Part shown: positions 22,060 through 33,100 of the stretch, one piece after another
How the letters are laid out: every line of letters begins with the position of its first letter
Position numbering within the stretch: the stretch's first letter is position 1
Source of the DNA: Adiantum capillus-veneris
Taxonomy: Eukaryota > Streptophyta > Polypodiopsida > Polypodiales > Pteridaceae
Length of the DNA: 64,000 nt
NCBI GenBank assembly: GCA_014529385.2
Contig: CM043943.1
Location: 150,817,092-150,881,091, forward strand
Reading direction: 5' to 3'
Position numbers and translations under genes: made by a program
Notes under the pieces: model-generated
Database searches by the model: none
The model's input: only the letters and a program-made list of their open reading frames with translations
What the model was told of the DNA's origin: nothing

Positions 22060-22860
22060 GCTTACAAAGAAGGTGGTGCAGCCGTAAAGTTTACCACTTT
22101 CAGCGGCTTCGAGGATAAGGCAAAGGCTCTCACTTTCCTCTAGTAGTTTGATACAGCTTATGCAGGAGGGAATTTTACAGAGGCCTCTAAGGTCAGGAAA
22201 GCGCCCACTTTCTTGAAGGACAATGCGCTTACATGGTGGACGACATTGTTAATGCAAGGACAGGCACCCGCCACTTGGGTCTACTTCAAGAAAATGTTTG
22301 CATCTGCTTGGCTGTCAAATGAATTTGAAGCCGACGTCATGACAGATTGGCACCAGCTTACTTTGGCTACATGCAAGAGCTTGCTGGAGTACAATCGGAG
22401 GCGTTACTCTCAGTAACCTCCTATAGATTTGTGCCATTGATAGAGCAGATAGAGAAGTATTGTTGTGGGCTGCCTAAAGGGCTTTGGGACTATTGTACCA
22501 AGAATAGAGTGGCTACCCTCACCTAGCTCATGGAAGTTGCTAACACTGGTCTTGCCTTGTTGAAAGGAGAGGACAGTGGGTTTCCGAGCAACGAGAAAGG
22601 AGGGCAGCAAAAGAAAAATTCAGTGAAGAAGCCCTTTGTGAAAACGGCTCCTGAAGCGTCACAGGGGTCAGAAAAGGCCACCAAAGACAAGGATTCAGTC
22701 GGGACTTCTGGAGCGTAGGCAAAGAAACAGAAAAGGAAGCCTTTTGTGCGCAAGTTGCTCGATGAAAAGAAGGTCTTAATGGCTGAAAATAAATGCTTTA
22801 TATACGAGTAGCTTGGTCACCTTGCTACCATTTGTCCACAAAGGAAAAGACCAACTGACT
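22060..22860 (+). pseudogene. gag of the 22-28 kb chromodomain element
   Basis: The gag core is readable as KFTTFSGFEDKAKALTFL, stop, FDTAYAGG, then APTFLKDNALTWWTTLL and WVYFKKMFASAW. A Lys/Ser-rich linker lies at 22560-22770. A zinc-knuckle remnant KCFIYE.LGHLATICP (about 22792-22838) has lost its second Cys and contains a stop. Confidence 0.8.
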
Positions 22861-22910
22861 CAGATGATAAAGAAGATCAGAAAGGCAAGAAGCCTAAACC
22901 CACGGCAGGT

Positions 22911-23441
22911 TTGGTGCCAGATATGGTGGGTGATAGGCCGAGTACAAATGCCAGTGAGTTATGCAGAGCATGGGGTAAAGTTAGAGATCAGACGACACTC
23001 ATCTTTTTTGATCCAGGTGCCAAAGCAAACTTTATCTCACTAGAGTTAACTATGAAGCTAGGCATCAAAGCTGAAGGGATGGGGTACACAGTAAAGGCAG
23101 GGTTGGCATGTCCTGGCCACTCAGAGTGTGTTACTTCCATTATTGGAAAGCTGCGTTTGCATATTGAGTCATATGTAGACACAAAAGAATTTTATATTAT
23201 GCCATTGGAAGGGTGCGATAAGCTACTTGGAATTCCGTGTATGATCAGAGTACATGGTGTGCTGGATGCCTTCGGCAAGACGACCACCCTTCAACATAGG
23301 GGCAAAACTCATGTTTTGGATGTAAAGCTCAAATGGGAGTCTGTCCTTATTGTATCTGCTTCTGCTATCACTTCTGTAATAAAGAATCATCTTTCTGTGT
23401 ACTTGATTTTTGCACGTGATGTCTCAGATATTGTCAGTTAA
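22911..23441 (+). CDS. Aspartic protease of the 22-28 kb element
   Basis: A 176-codon frame with FFDPGAKANFISLELTMKLG (Asp-Pro-Gly at 23010-23018) and the second conserved segment EFYIMPLEGCDKLLGIPC. It has the length and layout of a gypsy protease domain. Pro replaces the usual Ser/Thr after the catalytic Asp, the same substitution as in the minus-strand element. Confidence 0.75.
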   Translation: MVPDMVGDRPSTNASELCRAWGKVRDQTTLIFFDPGAKANFISLELTMKLGIKAEGMGYTVKAGLACPGHSECVTSIIGKLRLHIESYVDTKEFYIMPLEGCDKLLGIPCMIRVHGVLDAFGKTTTLQHRGKTHVLDVKLKWESVLIVSASAITSVIKNHLSVYLIFARDVSDIVS

Positions 23442-23529
23442 AATTTATCTGTGTTAGATAAAGAAAGGTCAGCATTTTTGCAAGAGTTCAATGACTGTTT
23501 TTCTTATTCATTATTGTCGCTATTACTGC

Positions 23530-24780
23530 CAGAGAGACCTGAGGACCATCGGATAGATTTGGTGCCAGGGTCCCTATAGGGTTAGTGTGGTGCAACAGAA
23601 AGAGATTATGGGCCAGGTTGAGGAGTTATTAGAGAAGGGGCTGATTCAGTCTAGTTCTTCACCCTTTTGCTCCCCAGTGCTCCTAGTGCAAAAAAAGAAT
23701 GGCTCATGGCGCACATGTATTGATTACCATGCGTTGAACCATCAAGAATAGGTTTCCTATTCCTAGGATTGATGATATTCTTGATCGTTTAGAGGGTGCT
23801 GCAATTTTCAGCAGGATAGACCTTAAGAGTGGGTACCATCAGATTCGTATAAGGCCAGAGGATGTGCACAAGATTGCGTTTAGAACGACATTTGGTCTTT
23901 TTGAGTTTCTAGTGATGCCGTTTGGGCTAACAAATGCTCCTGCCACGTTCAACAGAATGATGGACCGGATTTTCCGCTCGCATCAACAGTTTGTTGGGAC
24001 GTTCGTCGATGACATGATAGTCTATTCGAAGAATGAAGAGGAGCATAGGCGTCACTTGACCATTGTGTTCGAAGAGCTGCGCAGTCACAGGCTACTTGTC
24101 AATCCTAAGAAAAGTGAATTCTTCTTAGAAGAGATCCACTTTCTTGGTCACATAGTCTCAAAGGATGGTGTCATGACTCAGAATGGATCCCTCAAAGGTT
24201 GAAGCTATTAAGACATGGCCAGACTTGAAGACTGTGCACGATGTCAGAAGCTTCTTGGGATTGTGTTCCTACTTTAGAAGGTTTATCAGGAATTTTGCAG
24301 AGATAGCATCACCTCTTCACGCTTTGCAAAAGAAAGAGGTCACTTTCAGATGGACCCAAAAAGAGATTTCAGCTTTTAGTCTCTTAAAGGAAAAGTTGAC
24401 TTCAGATCCAGTAATTGTTTTGCCAGATCTTAGGAAGTCATTTGTGGTCCAGTGTGACGCATGTGGCAGTAGCATCGGAGCAGTGCAAATGCAAGATGGA
24501 CGGGTAGTAGCTTATGAAAGCTGAATTTTGAAGGGCCAGAGAAGACTATGCAACTCTATGAGAAAGAGCTCTTGGCCGTGATTCATGCGCTTTCTAGTTG
24601 GAAGCACTACCTTTTGGGTGCTGATTTTGTTGTCCAGATAGACCACCAGACCTTGCGATATTTCTTGACACAGTCAAAGTTATCCGAAAAGCATATGCGA
24701 TGGGCAAACATTCTTTCTCTGTTCCACTTCCAGATTATGCATGTGGAAGGCAAGAGGAATGTTGTGGCATGCTACTGATG
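23530..24780 (+). pseudogene. Reverse transcriptase and RNase H of the 22-28 kb element
   Basis: The N-terminal RT is broken by stops (23560-23860). The palm is open from 23864: FRTTFGLFEFLVMPFGL, APATFNRMMDRIF and the catalytic FVDDMIVYSKN. A one-base frame change near 24180 precedes RSFLGLCSYFRRFI. RNase H follows (YEKELLAVIHALSSWKHYL, DHQTLRYFL) and ends in NVVACY where ADALS is expected, so part of that join is deleted. Confidence 0.88.
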
Positions 24781-25667
24781 AAGACTTTGCAAGGATCTTT
24801 GAACAGTTGCAAGAGGGGCAATATCATGAGCACTACCTCCTCAGAGATGGTTTTATGATGATGCATGGCAGACTTTGTGTCACTAGGCCATTGCGACATA
24901 AGGTCACGGAAGAGAGTCATGTCCCACCGTATGCAAGGCATCGTGGTATTGATGCGAGAGAGAAAGTGGTAGAGACATTCTTTTATTGGCCTACCTTGAG
25001 GAGAGATGTGGATGCCTTTGTGCGAGCATACTTGATTTGCCAAAAGGTCAAGTTTGACAGGCAAAAGGCACAAGGGTTGTTACAACCACTGTCGATTCCG
25101 GATAAGCCATGGGAAAGCATTGCTATGCACTTTATCTTTGATCTTCCAAGAACGCCGACAGGGAATGATGGTATATGGACCATTATCTGTAGGTTCAGCA
25201 AGCAGGCCCATTTTATCCCTATTAGGAAGAAGATAAAATCTGATCAGATGGCACGCTTGTTCATGTACAATGTGTTTAAGTACCATGGTATGCCACAATC
25301 GATTATCAGTGATCGTGATCCTCACATGACTAGTTTGTTCTGGAGAGGATTGTTTTGAGAACATGGGCACTACGCTCAAGTTCTCGTCTTCGTTTCATCC
25401 ACAAACTGATGGACAGTCATAAGAGGCTAATTCTACTGTCTTAGATCTGTTGAAATGCTATGTGTCAAATAATAAGGGCAAGTGGGAACAGTATTTGCCT
25501 ATGCTTGAGTATGTGTACAATAATACGGTGCATTCGTCCACTGGCAAGGCACCTTTTGAGATTGTTGAAGGCGGCAAAAAAGTTCCTCCCATTTTACATA
25601 CAAAGGACAAGATCTTTGAGGCAGATCGATATGTTGAGAACATGGATGAAATGTATAAGAAAATCAA
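24780..25667 (+). pseudogene. Integrase of the 22-28 kb element, N-terminal part
   Basis: HHCC (ARHRGID and CQKVKFDRQK), then AMHFIFDLP where the first catalytic Asp is His (canonical MDF). SDRDPHMTSLFW follows, with a frame change, then FHPQTDGQS, a stop, and EANSTVLDLLKCY. The open frame continues to the solo LTR insertion. Catalytically dead. Confidence 0.87.
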
Positions 25668-26940
25668 TGTCACGTGCACATCTAACCCTATGTGTACGTG
25701 GACAAGCTACTTCATGGCAAGGGTTCAGTTCAGTTCAGTTAGCCTAGATTAGGAAGTGTTCTGGCAAGCCTAGATTAGGAAGTGTTCTGGCACTTATGTG
25801 AGTCTGTTTGCAGACCGTGCATGTTCAGACACTTGGTTCAGTTAGCCTAGATTAGGAAGTGTTTTGGCACTTTTGTGAGTCTGTTCGCAGACCGTGCATG
25901 TCCAGACACTTAGAGTAGATGCATATCCTCTGGTTGCACACAACATGATCATCAGATTTCCATCCGAACCCATTGGGAGCATTTTTACAGTGCATAGACC
26001 TATTTTCCCCTATTTTAGCCATTTTTCACTTATTATTTTTAAGTGACTTTTGTTGGGAACTAGGTAGGGCAATTTTGATAAGCAAGTACATAAGAAACCT
26101 AGCGCTAGCACTTTCTCGCAAAAGAGGCAGCAGGGACCTGACATCCAACAGTGCACCTTCTCAAGCAAGACCCCAGACTCCGCGTTTTCAGCCATCAACA
26201 AGAAGAGCCAGCGTTTTTCCTTCCATTGCTTATCAGCCCTAGCGTTTTGTACTTGCAGGCAAACATGGTGACAATAGGACTCATCAGATAAGTAGTGTTT
26301 TTGCAGCAGGACACACATCAGCCCTAGCGTTTTTGAGTTTGCAGAGCACCCTAGCGTTTTTGCAGATTCGTCGCGACAGGACCACAGAAGCATCAGCGTT
26401 TTCAGTTTTCAGCATAGACACACCGCAGAATAGTCCCGAACCTCGCAGATCTCACCTTCCCGCAGCAGATCCTCGCCGCACGGTCAGATCCACCGAAGTT
26501 TACAGTTTCAGCCGGAAAACGCAGATTTCAGCATCTGCATTTCTAGCGCGTCGTCATTGCATCGTCGTCGTCACCGACATAGACTCAGAATTCAGCAGAT
26601 AAAGATTTGCAGATTTCAGCCCTTAGCGTTTTCAAATTTCAGCCCGTCTCGTCGTTGTCCTCATCGTCGGCAAGTCCAAAGCATTGTAGAGATTTGTGCA
26701 ACCAATAGTAGACCGCTCTCGCCATAGGGAGTGGGGCCTTCTGGTGTCGTATTCTTCTCTCTCTATCTCTTAGTCTCAGTACTTTCATTCACAGTGTTTA
26801 TCCACTTTGTTTGTGATTATTTGCACTCTCTCACTAAAGGAACGGAAGGCTCTCCCTTCCGTAAGTAAAAGGAAGCTTGAGCACAATTCAGAGCACTCAT
26901 CTTGAGCAAAGTTCAACACTCACTTCCGCTGCACCTTACA
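25668..26940. mobile_element. Solo LTR of 1273 bp
   Basis: It begins TGTCACGTG and ends CCTTACA. It is flanked by ATCAA (25663-25667) and ATTAA (26941-26945), a 5-bp target duplication with one mismatch, and removing it restores the integrase reading. No coding frame. It contains an internal duplication of about 100 bp (TTAGCCTAGATTAGGAAGTGTT... at about 25739 and 25838) and several CCTAGCGTTTT repeats (26225-26360). The first ~300 bp recur inverted at 5460-5764. Confidence 0.82.
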
Positions 26941-27465
26941 ATTAAAGTTGCCTTGGAGAAGACTCAGGCAAAGTAGAAATAGGCTGCTGATCGTCACTGT
27001 CGTGAATTGCTGTTATCACCTGGGGATTGGGTTCTGTTAAGGTTCGAAAAGGCAAGGTTCAAGAAGATGAAGGGTGAGGAACGACTGTTTCCTAAGCTCA
27101 TCATGCGTTACTATGGGCCTTTTCAATTGCTTGACAAGATCAGCGATGTGGCTTACAGGCTGAAATTGCCTGATGCGAGGAAGATTCATAATGCGTTTCA
27201 CGTGAGTCTTCTAAGACCCTTCGTGGGTGATGTGCCAGAAGATATGCCAGATGAGGATCAACGAGAAGTTGAGGAACTTGATGAGATCTTGGTACCTGAG
27301 CAAGTTTTGGCACATAAGGACAAAAAAGTTAAAGGACAAGTTGCACGACGCTACTTGGTGAAGTTCAAGAACTATCCGCCTATGGATGCAAAGTGGATGG
27401 AAGAGCATGAACTGTCAGAGTCACCAAATGTATTGCAGCTTTACCTTGAAGCCTTTGGGTTATAG
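26941..27465 (+). CDS. Integrase C-terminus plus chromodomain
   Basis: After two stops just inside the insertion junction, an open frame (from 27007) encodes SPGDWVLLRFEKARF, MRYYGPFQLLDKISDVAYRL and HNAFHVSLLRPF. An acidic linker and a chromodomain follow (ILVPEQVLAHKD ... RRYLVKFKNYPPMDAKWMEEHEL), ending at a stop. It closely resembles the 13.5-kb copy, so both belong to one chromovirus lineage. Confidence 0.85.
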
Positions 27466-27720
27466 CCTACCTATGCCCCAACCCAATGTGTGCAAAGGAG
27501 GGGTAGTGATAGAGCTAGCACATCAAATGTACATATGAATTCAGTGTAATAGATGGAAATGACAAAAGTATGAAGGTCTCATTAAGTCATTTGTATCTAT
27601 GTGTTACGACCTTTCTTTCGGATACATGCGATGATAAAAGAGTGCTAACAACACAAGATCATCGGTGGCGTGTATTTACGGTATGCAATTGAGGACGTTT
27701 GCGATTTCAAGAGGGGGGTA

Positions 27721-28690
27721 TGTCACGAGGACGTGGCAATTGCTAACCTTAGTTGTTGGTTTCTTTCCAATGATTTTTGTTTTATTTTTGAGACCCTCTT
27801 TTTGAAGTTACAAATGACATTGTATGACCAATGTGAACGGTAGTTTCACCCTCAGACGGGAAGTTGGTCGGCATTGGAATTCGTATAGTAAGAGGATGTC
27901 TTAGGCTCAGTTCAAGATCATGTAGGTCCCCCTGTCGCACTTAGCAAGTTGGTGGATACTAGGAAGTGAACTCAATAGAGACATAAAGTTAAGGTGGGAT
28001 CACCAAAAGAAAATACCAGATAGTTGGGCCACATTGCATTTTTGGATGCGGTCCCAATGAGGATAGATGGTTAGAAGACCAGTGGGAGCCCAACGGAAGC
28101 ATCTCCTAAAAATTAGGGAACTTTGCCGTGAAGTCAACTGGGCAACCAATCGGGAGATTTTAAGGAGCAGGAACAGGAGTAGCTAATTGCTACTCCAAAG
28201 CAGGAACCGGTGAGGGTCATAACCTCACCTAACAGGTGCGTTTTCAGCGCTGTGTACGCGCTGTTTTTGGACTGTTTTGCAGCCACAATGATGCCAGAAG
28301 CATTGGGAACTGTGTCCCACTGTGAGACGACAGTTCGGGGGACTGTTTAGGGCTGAAAACAGATGAAAAACCACTAAATACAGCGTGTTGAATTACTGTT
28401 TTTGGGAAGGAATCAGAGGGTTTATACCAGTAGAAGCGAGTTCCCGCAGGGGAATTGGTTTCGGGCAAGTTTTGGGGTTGTTATGTTGCCGAAATTTTGC
28501 CAGAACAGGTGGTATCTAGCGGGATACAGTTAAAGGATTCCTAGGACTCTTCTTTGTAATTACCCTCCTAAAGAATAAAGAAATACCGAAAGGGGCGCCA
28601 ATTTTGGGGCCTACAGGTTGTCGGCGTACGCTCGGAGCATTCTAGCTTCCGAGCCGTGTGTGTGCTTAAGTGTTAATTCCCGTTGCAAGT
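27721..28690 (+). repeat. 3' LTR of the 22-28 kb element (right end approximate)
   Basis: It starts TGTCACGAGGACGTGGCAA straight after the purine tract AAGAGGGGGGTA and contains ATACCGAAAGGGGCGCCAA near 28585. The terminal CA could not be fixed with confidence. Confidence 0.65.
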
Positions 28691-29099
28691 TACCTTTTTA
28701 AAGTGCTCCCCGGTCCTTTCTCTAGGGTCATCAGTTATGAGGATCAGAGATGTCTTGGGCTATATCTACTTGAGTTACACAGATATAGAGACACTTTACT
28801 GGGGAGAGATAGAGAGAGAGACAATCCTAGAGACAGATTCCAGATTTCTTTTCACTAGATATGGGACAGCCAAAGGACCAGCCATCATTGCAGAGCTCGG
28901 CCCCCATACTCATTCGACCACTACCGGCACTCTCATCGACCGAGCACTGGAGCTATGGAGATCGAGACGGCCACGATTGAGGAGAGGGGCTACACAGTAT
29001 CGACGGAGACTACATTCGAGCCATATTCTCTCGGCATCGTGTGTGTGTCTAAGTAAACAATTTCGGGTGAAAGCCAAAGCCTACTGCCCTACGGGCCGG

Positions 29100-29580
29100 T
29101 TTCAATTACGACCAAAGGTTTTGATGGAAAGTCATGCTCCACCTTGTGTTGGTCATCGTGGAATTGATGCGACAGTGAAAGGGTTGATGCATTCTTCTAT
29201 TGGCCAGCTTTGCGTCAAGATGTTGACACATTTGTAAGGTCATGCTTAGTTTGCCAAAAAGTCAAATTTGACAGGCAAAAGCAATCGGGATTGTTGCAAC
29301 CATTGCCGATCCCTGATAGGCCATGGGAAAGTATAGAGATGGACTTTATCTTTGATCTTCCAAGAACACAAACATGCAATGATGGGATTTGCACTATTAT
29401 TTGTAGGTTCAGTAAGCAGGCCCATTTCATTCCTGCTAGGAAGAAGATAAAGCTAGAACACATGGTCAAGATATTCATGAGCAATATCTTTAAGTATCAC
29501 GGGATGCCTCAGTCAATTGTGTTATTCACGTATGACGAGTCTTTTCTGGAAGGCATTGTTTGAGAACATGGGCATTACGC
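29100..29580 (+). pseudogene. Isolated integrase fragment
   Basis: It reads ESHAPPCVGHRGIDATVKG, a frame change, then SCLVCQKVKFDRQK, EMDFIFDLP and RFSKQAHFIPARKK, ending at about 29563. It is homologous to 24900-25370 but truncated on both sides, so it comes from a further related element. Confidence 0.87.
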
Positions 29581-29660
29581 TAAAGTTCTCTTCTTTGCAG
29601 GCAGGTGGTTAGGGTCTGGGCAAGCAGAATCCACAGGCTCGTCTCAGCTCGCATGCTACA

Positions 29661-29664
<4 letters not shown>

Positions 29665-29726
<62 letters not shown>

Positions 29727-29749
29727 CTCTCAATCTCTCTCTCTCTCTC
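29665..29749. repeat. (CT)n microsatellite
   Basis: A CT run of about 85 bp with two CAAT interruptions near 29723 and 29731. Confidence 0.95.
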
Positions 29750-30767
29750 ATGTTTTCTCTTGGATTTTCTCTATGAGATCTATTAACTTTATGCTCAGAT
29801 TTATCGTAATCTACAGCAGATCCATCTCTCTATCAGATCTGCCTAGCTGATAGATCTCGCTCTCCATCTCTACAGCTGTCTACACTTCATTTGGGGAAAG
29901 AGCCATCATACGCAAAGGAACATGAGGATCGTGATTGCTAGATCTTGTGTATTCTCTTTCCATTGTGCCCGGCATCTAGATCTAGCCTGTATCATCGCCA
30001 AGAGGTGCCTTGCAACAGGATTTACTAGGAGCATCTGATAGGAACAATACTAGTTTCAGAGGGATGCAGCCAATGACAGGTCGTTTTGTTAAAAATATTT
30101 TCAGTTTATGAGAATCCTGAATTCAGATGAGAATATGTACCTATAGCAATGGTCGTAAGGGTGTGATAGTGCACCTATGATGAGGGTGAACAATAATCTA
30201 AGCACATCATTGTTTCAAGTGGCTGCATTTTCCTTCTAAATGTATATCTTAAATGCATTTGGAACTGATTAAGTTTTTATTATCCACTGAAGGGTTTTTT
30301 TTTTCTTTTTCCATGTTACTTTTTTGATGTGTAATGTAATGAAAGAAACAAGCTGTTTGTTTATTATCAATGCATCCGAAAGATTGGGAATCCTTGTTCG
30401 TTTGGCATGTTTAATATCAATGATCACTGCATCCTAAAGGTTGGGAGTCCTTGTTTTTTTTAAGGTGCATGTTAGAATATTGAAGGCAACATTTTCATTT
30501 GCCTTGACATTTTACCTTAAGGTTTTGCACGCCTAGTATAAACATCATAGAGGTGACAATGGACAAGGCTTTGTTTGAAGGGATGCTTTTTGTCTATGTA
30601 TTCTTTCAACTTCTATCTGGAACATTTGTTTTGGTAGATGTTAAGGGTTATTAGTGAATGATGGAGGTGAGCTTTGTGTGTTCCGTGCATTTTCTCACTC
30701 ATTGTGGCCTCCTTTCCAAAAAATCTCTAGTTATTTCCTGCTGATTTTGGAAACCATCTCTGGGCAG
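29750..30767 (+). other. Probable native end of the APO intron
   Basis: No element signatures. T-rich sequence, with a local repeat around ATTATCAATGCATCC / AATATCAATGATCACTGCATCC (30360-30450), ending in the acceptor TGGGCAG. Confidence 0.5.
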
Positions 30768-31761
30768 GTATTGTACTGACACGCATGTTGGGCCAGTAGG
30801 TCATGAGATCGCTACATGTACTGGCCCAGATGCCAGCCGAAGGCGTGCACGACATGATTGGGGCAGGGGAAGACCCAGTGATGTGTTTTCTAGTCTGGAT
30901 GCTTACCATCTTTATGACAGGTTGAAGACAATCTACCACGTGGAAAGAAAGGGCATACCACGGCTACCTGCACTTGTGGAGCTCTGCATTCAGGCAGGTG
31001 TGGAACTACCCGAGTATCCTGTACTGCGAAGGACACGACCTGTGAAGGCTATTGGTAAAAGAATTGTAGAAGAAACACAGGCATCTCTGTTTGATTTTGA
31101 TGGTGAGGTGGATCCTTACAATTTAGAAATTAGCTCTGCTTTAAACAATGAAGATGATAACAAGATTAGCAAGCTTGATTTGTCAGAGGATGAGCTCTCT
31201 GAAGTAGAGGATGAGGTTTCTGAGGATGAGGATGAGGATGAGGATAATCAGGAAGAACTTCTGAGCTCTGAAAGACGAGATGAACCTGATGCTGTGAGAA
31301 GGATACTTGAAGCAAACATTGACATGACTACTTTGAATCCTGAAGAGGTGGCTCATGTAGCTCAAATAACTTTGAATACATGGGAGACCATGAGGAAAGG
31401 GGTAAAGATGCTCATGGTGCGCTATCCTGTGAGGGTTTGTGGGTACTGCCCAGAAGTGCATATAGGGCCTCGAGGTCACAAGGTCAAGCTCTGTGGTGCG
31501 TTCAAGCATCAATGGCGAGCCGGGCAACATGGCTGGCAAAAGGCTACATTGGAGGATTTAATCCCACCGAAATACGTCTGGCATGTTAAGAACATGGAGG
31601 CCCCACATCTACGCAACCAATTAAAAAGGTATTACGGACAAGCTCCTGCAGTTGTAGAGCTTTGTGTCCAAGCAGGAGCAGCAATCCCCGACGAGTTCAA
31701 GCCAATGATGCGCCTTGATGTTGTTGTTCCAGAGGTTGATGAGATTTATCAGGCTGTCTAA
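30768..31761 (+). CDS. APO: APO family protein, exon 2 (both APO motifs)
   Basis: Completes the protein begun at 4735. APO motif 1 spans the splice junction: CKYCTDTHVGPVGHEIATC, then HDW and the LDAYHLYDRL helix, followed by LPALVELCIQAGVELPEYP. APO motif 2 is near 31420-31540: CGYCPEVHIGPRGHKVKLC, then FKHQWRAGQHGW, DLIPPKYVWHV, YYGQAPAVVELCVQAGA and a MRLDVVVP end. The Cys/His residues are those expected to bind zinc. Between the motifs is a strongly acidic Asp/Glu/Ser stretch (31140-31290). The frame is clean to TAA. In known plants APO proteins act in the organelle on group II intron splicing; that function is transferred by homology. Confidence 0.93.
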
Positions 31762-32462
31762 GCTTCTAACAGAGCAGGGTAAACATTGGAGGAATTCTAC
31801 TGTACATTTTGCTCTCAATTGAACGTGTATTATGACTTTCTCTGCCGCAAATTGCTGCCATTTACAGCGTCATGCGTCAGCCGTTATAGACGCTTTACTC
31901 CAAAGATGCTGCAGTAGTACTCAGTAGAGCAACTTATGTCTCCAAGGGTTTGTGTTTCTTGCTTTGCTTGTCATTGTTTGGTATGCTCATAACTCCTACG
32001 CTTCTTGTTGAAGTGGTGGAAGTAATGGATTTAGAGAGTAAATCTGAGAGCTTAAGGGGCAAATGAAGGCCCACCCTCTAAAGAGTAAATAACTCTACAC
32101 CCTATAGAAGCACCAAAGTACTTGGAGTCTGTTTATTGCCAGAAAAAAAAGGGTTCCTAGCAGTCCTAGTGTGTGCTTAATCTCTCAAGTAGCATTTCAA
32201 TGCAAGTTTCGAATTTAAAGTTTATTGGAGAGTTAGAATCTACCCCATTGTGTTCGCGTGAGAAGACCAGCCCCTGTAATTAAGTGAGCTTGGAGGTCTT
32301 TACTGCAAACTTTATCAAGTATTTTGGTCGTAGAGATTTATCTATGTTGGTTGTGACATCCTGAAGATAAATCATTTGCTTATACATGTTTACTTTCTTA
32401 ATATCCAGTGAAAAAGCTTTCTGGTATAATCAGTTTACCTGTTGCCTACTTCGTGTGATGTC

Positions 32463-32465
<3 letters not shown>
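31762..32465 (+). other. Probable 3' UTR and downstream sequence of APO
   Basis: No coding signal. The transcript end is not identifiable with confidence. Confidence 0.45.

Positions 32466-32510
<45 letters not shown>
32466..32510. repeat. (GA)n microsatellite
   Basis: An uninterrupted GA run. Confidence 0.97.
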
Positions 32511-32515
<5 letters not shown>

Positions 32516-32827
32516 CTTGTGAACACACAAGTCTGAATGTGCTAAAAAAATAATCTAGTTTAGTCTCAACATTGGGTATGTTTGTTCTTGGAAATCAGCC
32601 TAACTATTATTGAGTTCCTTCTCCTTAACCATGCTCAAGATAGCTTCCTCTCCTTTAAAAATTCCCACCCAGGTGCTCCTCTAGCAATGGGTCTAAAAAC
32701 CCCTACAAAACACTTGTCATATGATAAATGTACTATCATATACCTCAAATCCTAGCTTAATGCGATCGATTCATACAATACCTTTATCCTCTATCAACCA
32801 GCAAATGGGAATCCCCTATTGCTGAAT

Positions 32828-33100
32828 AGAGAGGAGGATGGAGATGGTGAAGAGAGGGTGGAGATCACTAGCAGAGTGAGAGGAAGAGAGTCTCCTGATA
32901 GATTTATAATTGCAACCATAAATACTCTCGAGTAAAATATTAACTCTTACAAAGTATATATAAAACCTTCAACGCTTATGTAAGGATTGGCCTTTACCAC
33001 ACAAACTACCAACCACTCAAGCTTGTGGTACATGCTCTCCATTCTTTAAGAGTCCTAACCCACTAAAAGGCTTATTGCTAACAATCTCCCCTTCAAGCCT
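32828..33100 (-). repeat. LTR-like direct repeat, copy 1
   Basis: It shares GATGGTGAAGAGAGGGTGGA, TACAAAGTAT-TATA and ACCAACCACTCAAGCTTGTGG with 33827-34160. On the minus strand the right end reads GAAGGGGAGAT|TGTTAGCAATAAG, i.e. a purine tract followed by an LTR start, so this is probably a 3' LTR of a reverse-oriented, copia-like element. Confidence 0.6.

Larger units (their letters stand above)
22013..28690 (+). mobile_element. Ty3/gypsy chromodomain element, decayed, split by a solo LTR
   Basis: Gag, protease, RT, RNase H, integrase and chromodomain are all present in order, with stops and frameshifts throughout. A 1273-bp LTR interrupts the integrase C-terminus. A purine tract (27706-27720) leads into a 3' LTR at 27721. 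The 5' LTR and primer site are missing. Confidence 0.87.
5169..30767 (+). other. 25.6-kb APO intron filled with nested retroelements
   Basis: The donor GTAAGA at 5169 and acceptor CTCTGGGCAG ending at 30767 join exon 1 and exon 2 in phase 2: TGC AA + G TAT TGT encodes Cys-Lys-Tyr-Cys, the start of the first APO zinc motif. Apparent native intron sequence remains only near the edges (about 5169-5460 and 29750-30767). Everything between is LTR-element derived, in both orientations. The reading frame either side is intact, so the gene may still be spliced across it. Confidence 0.85.
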
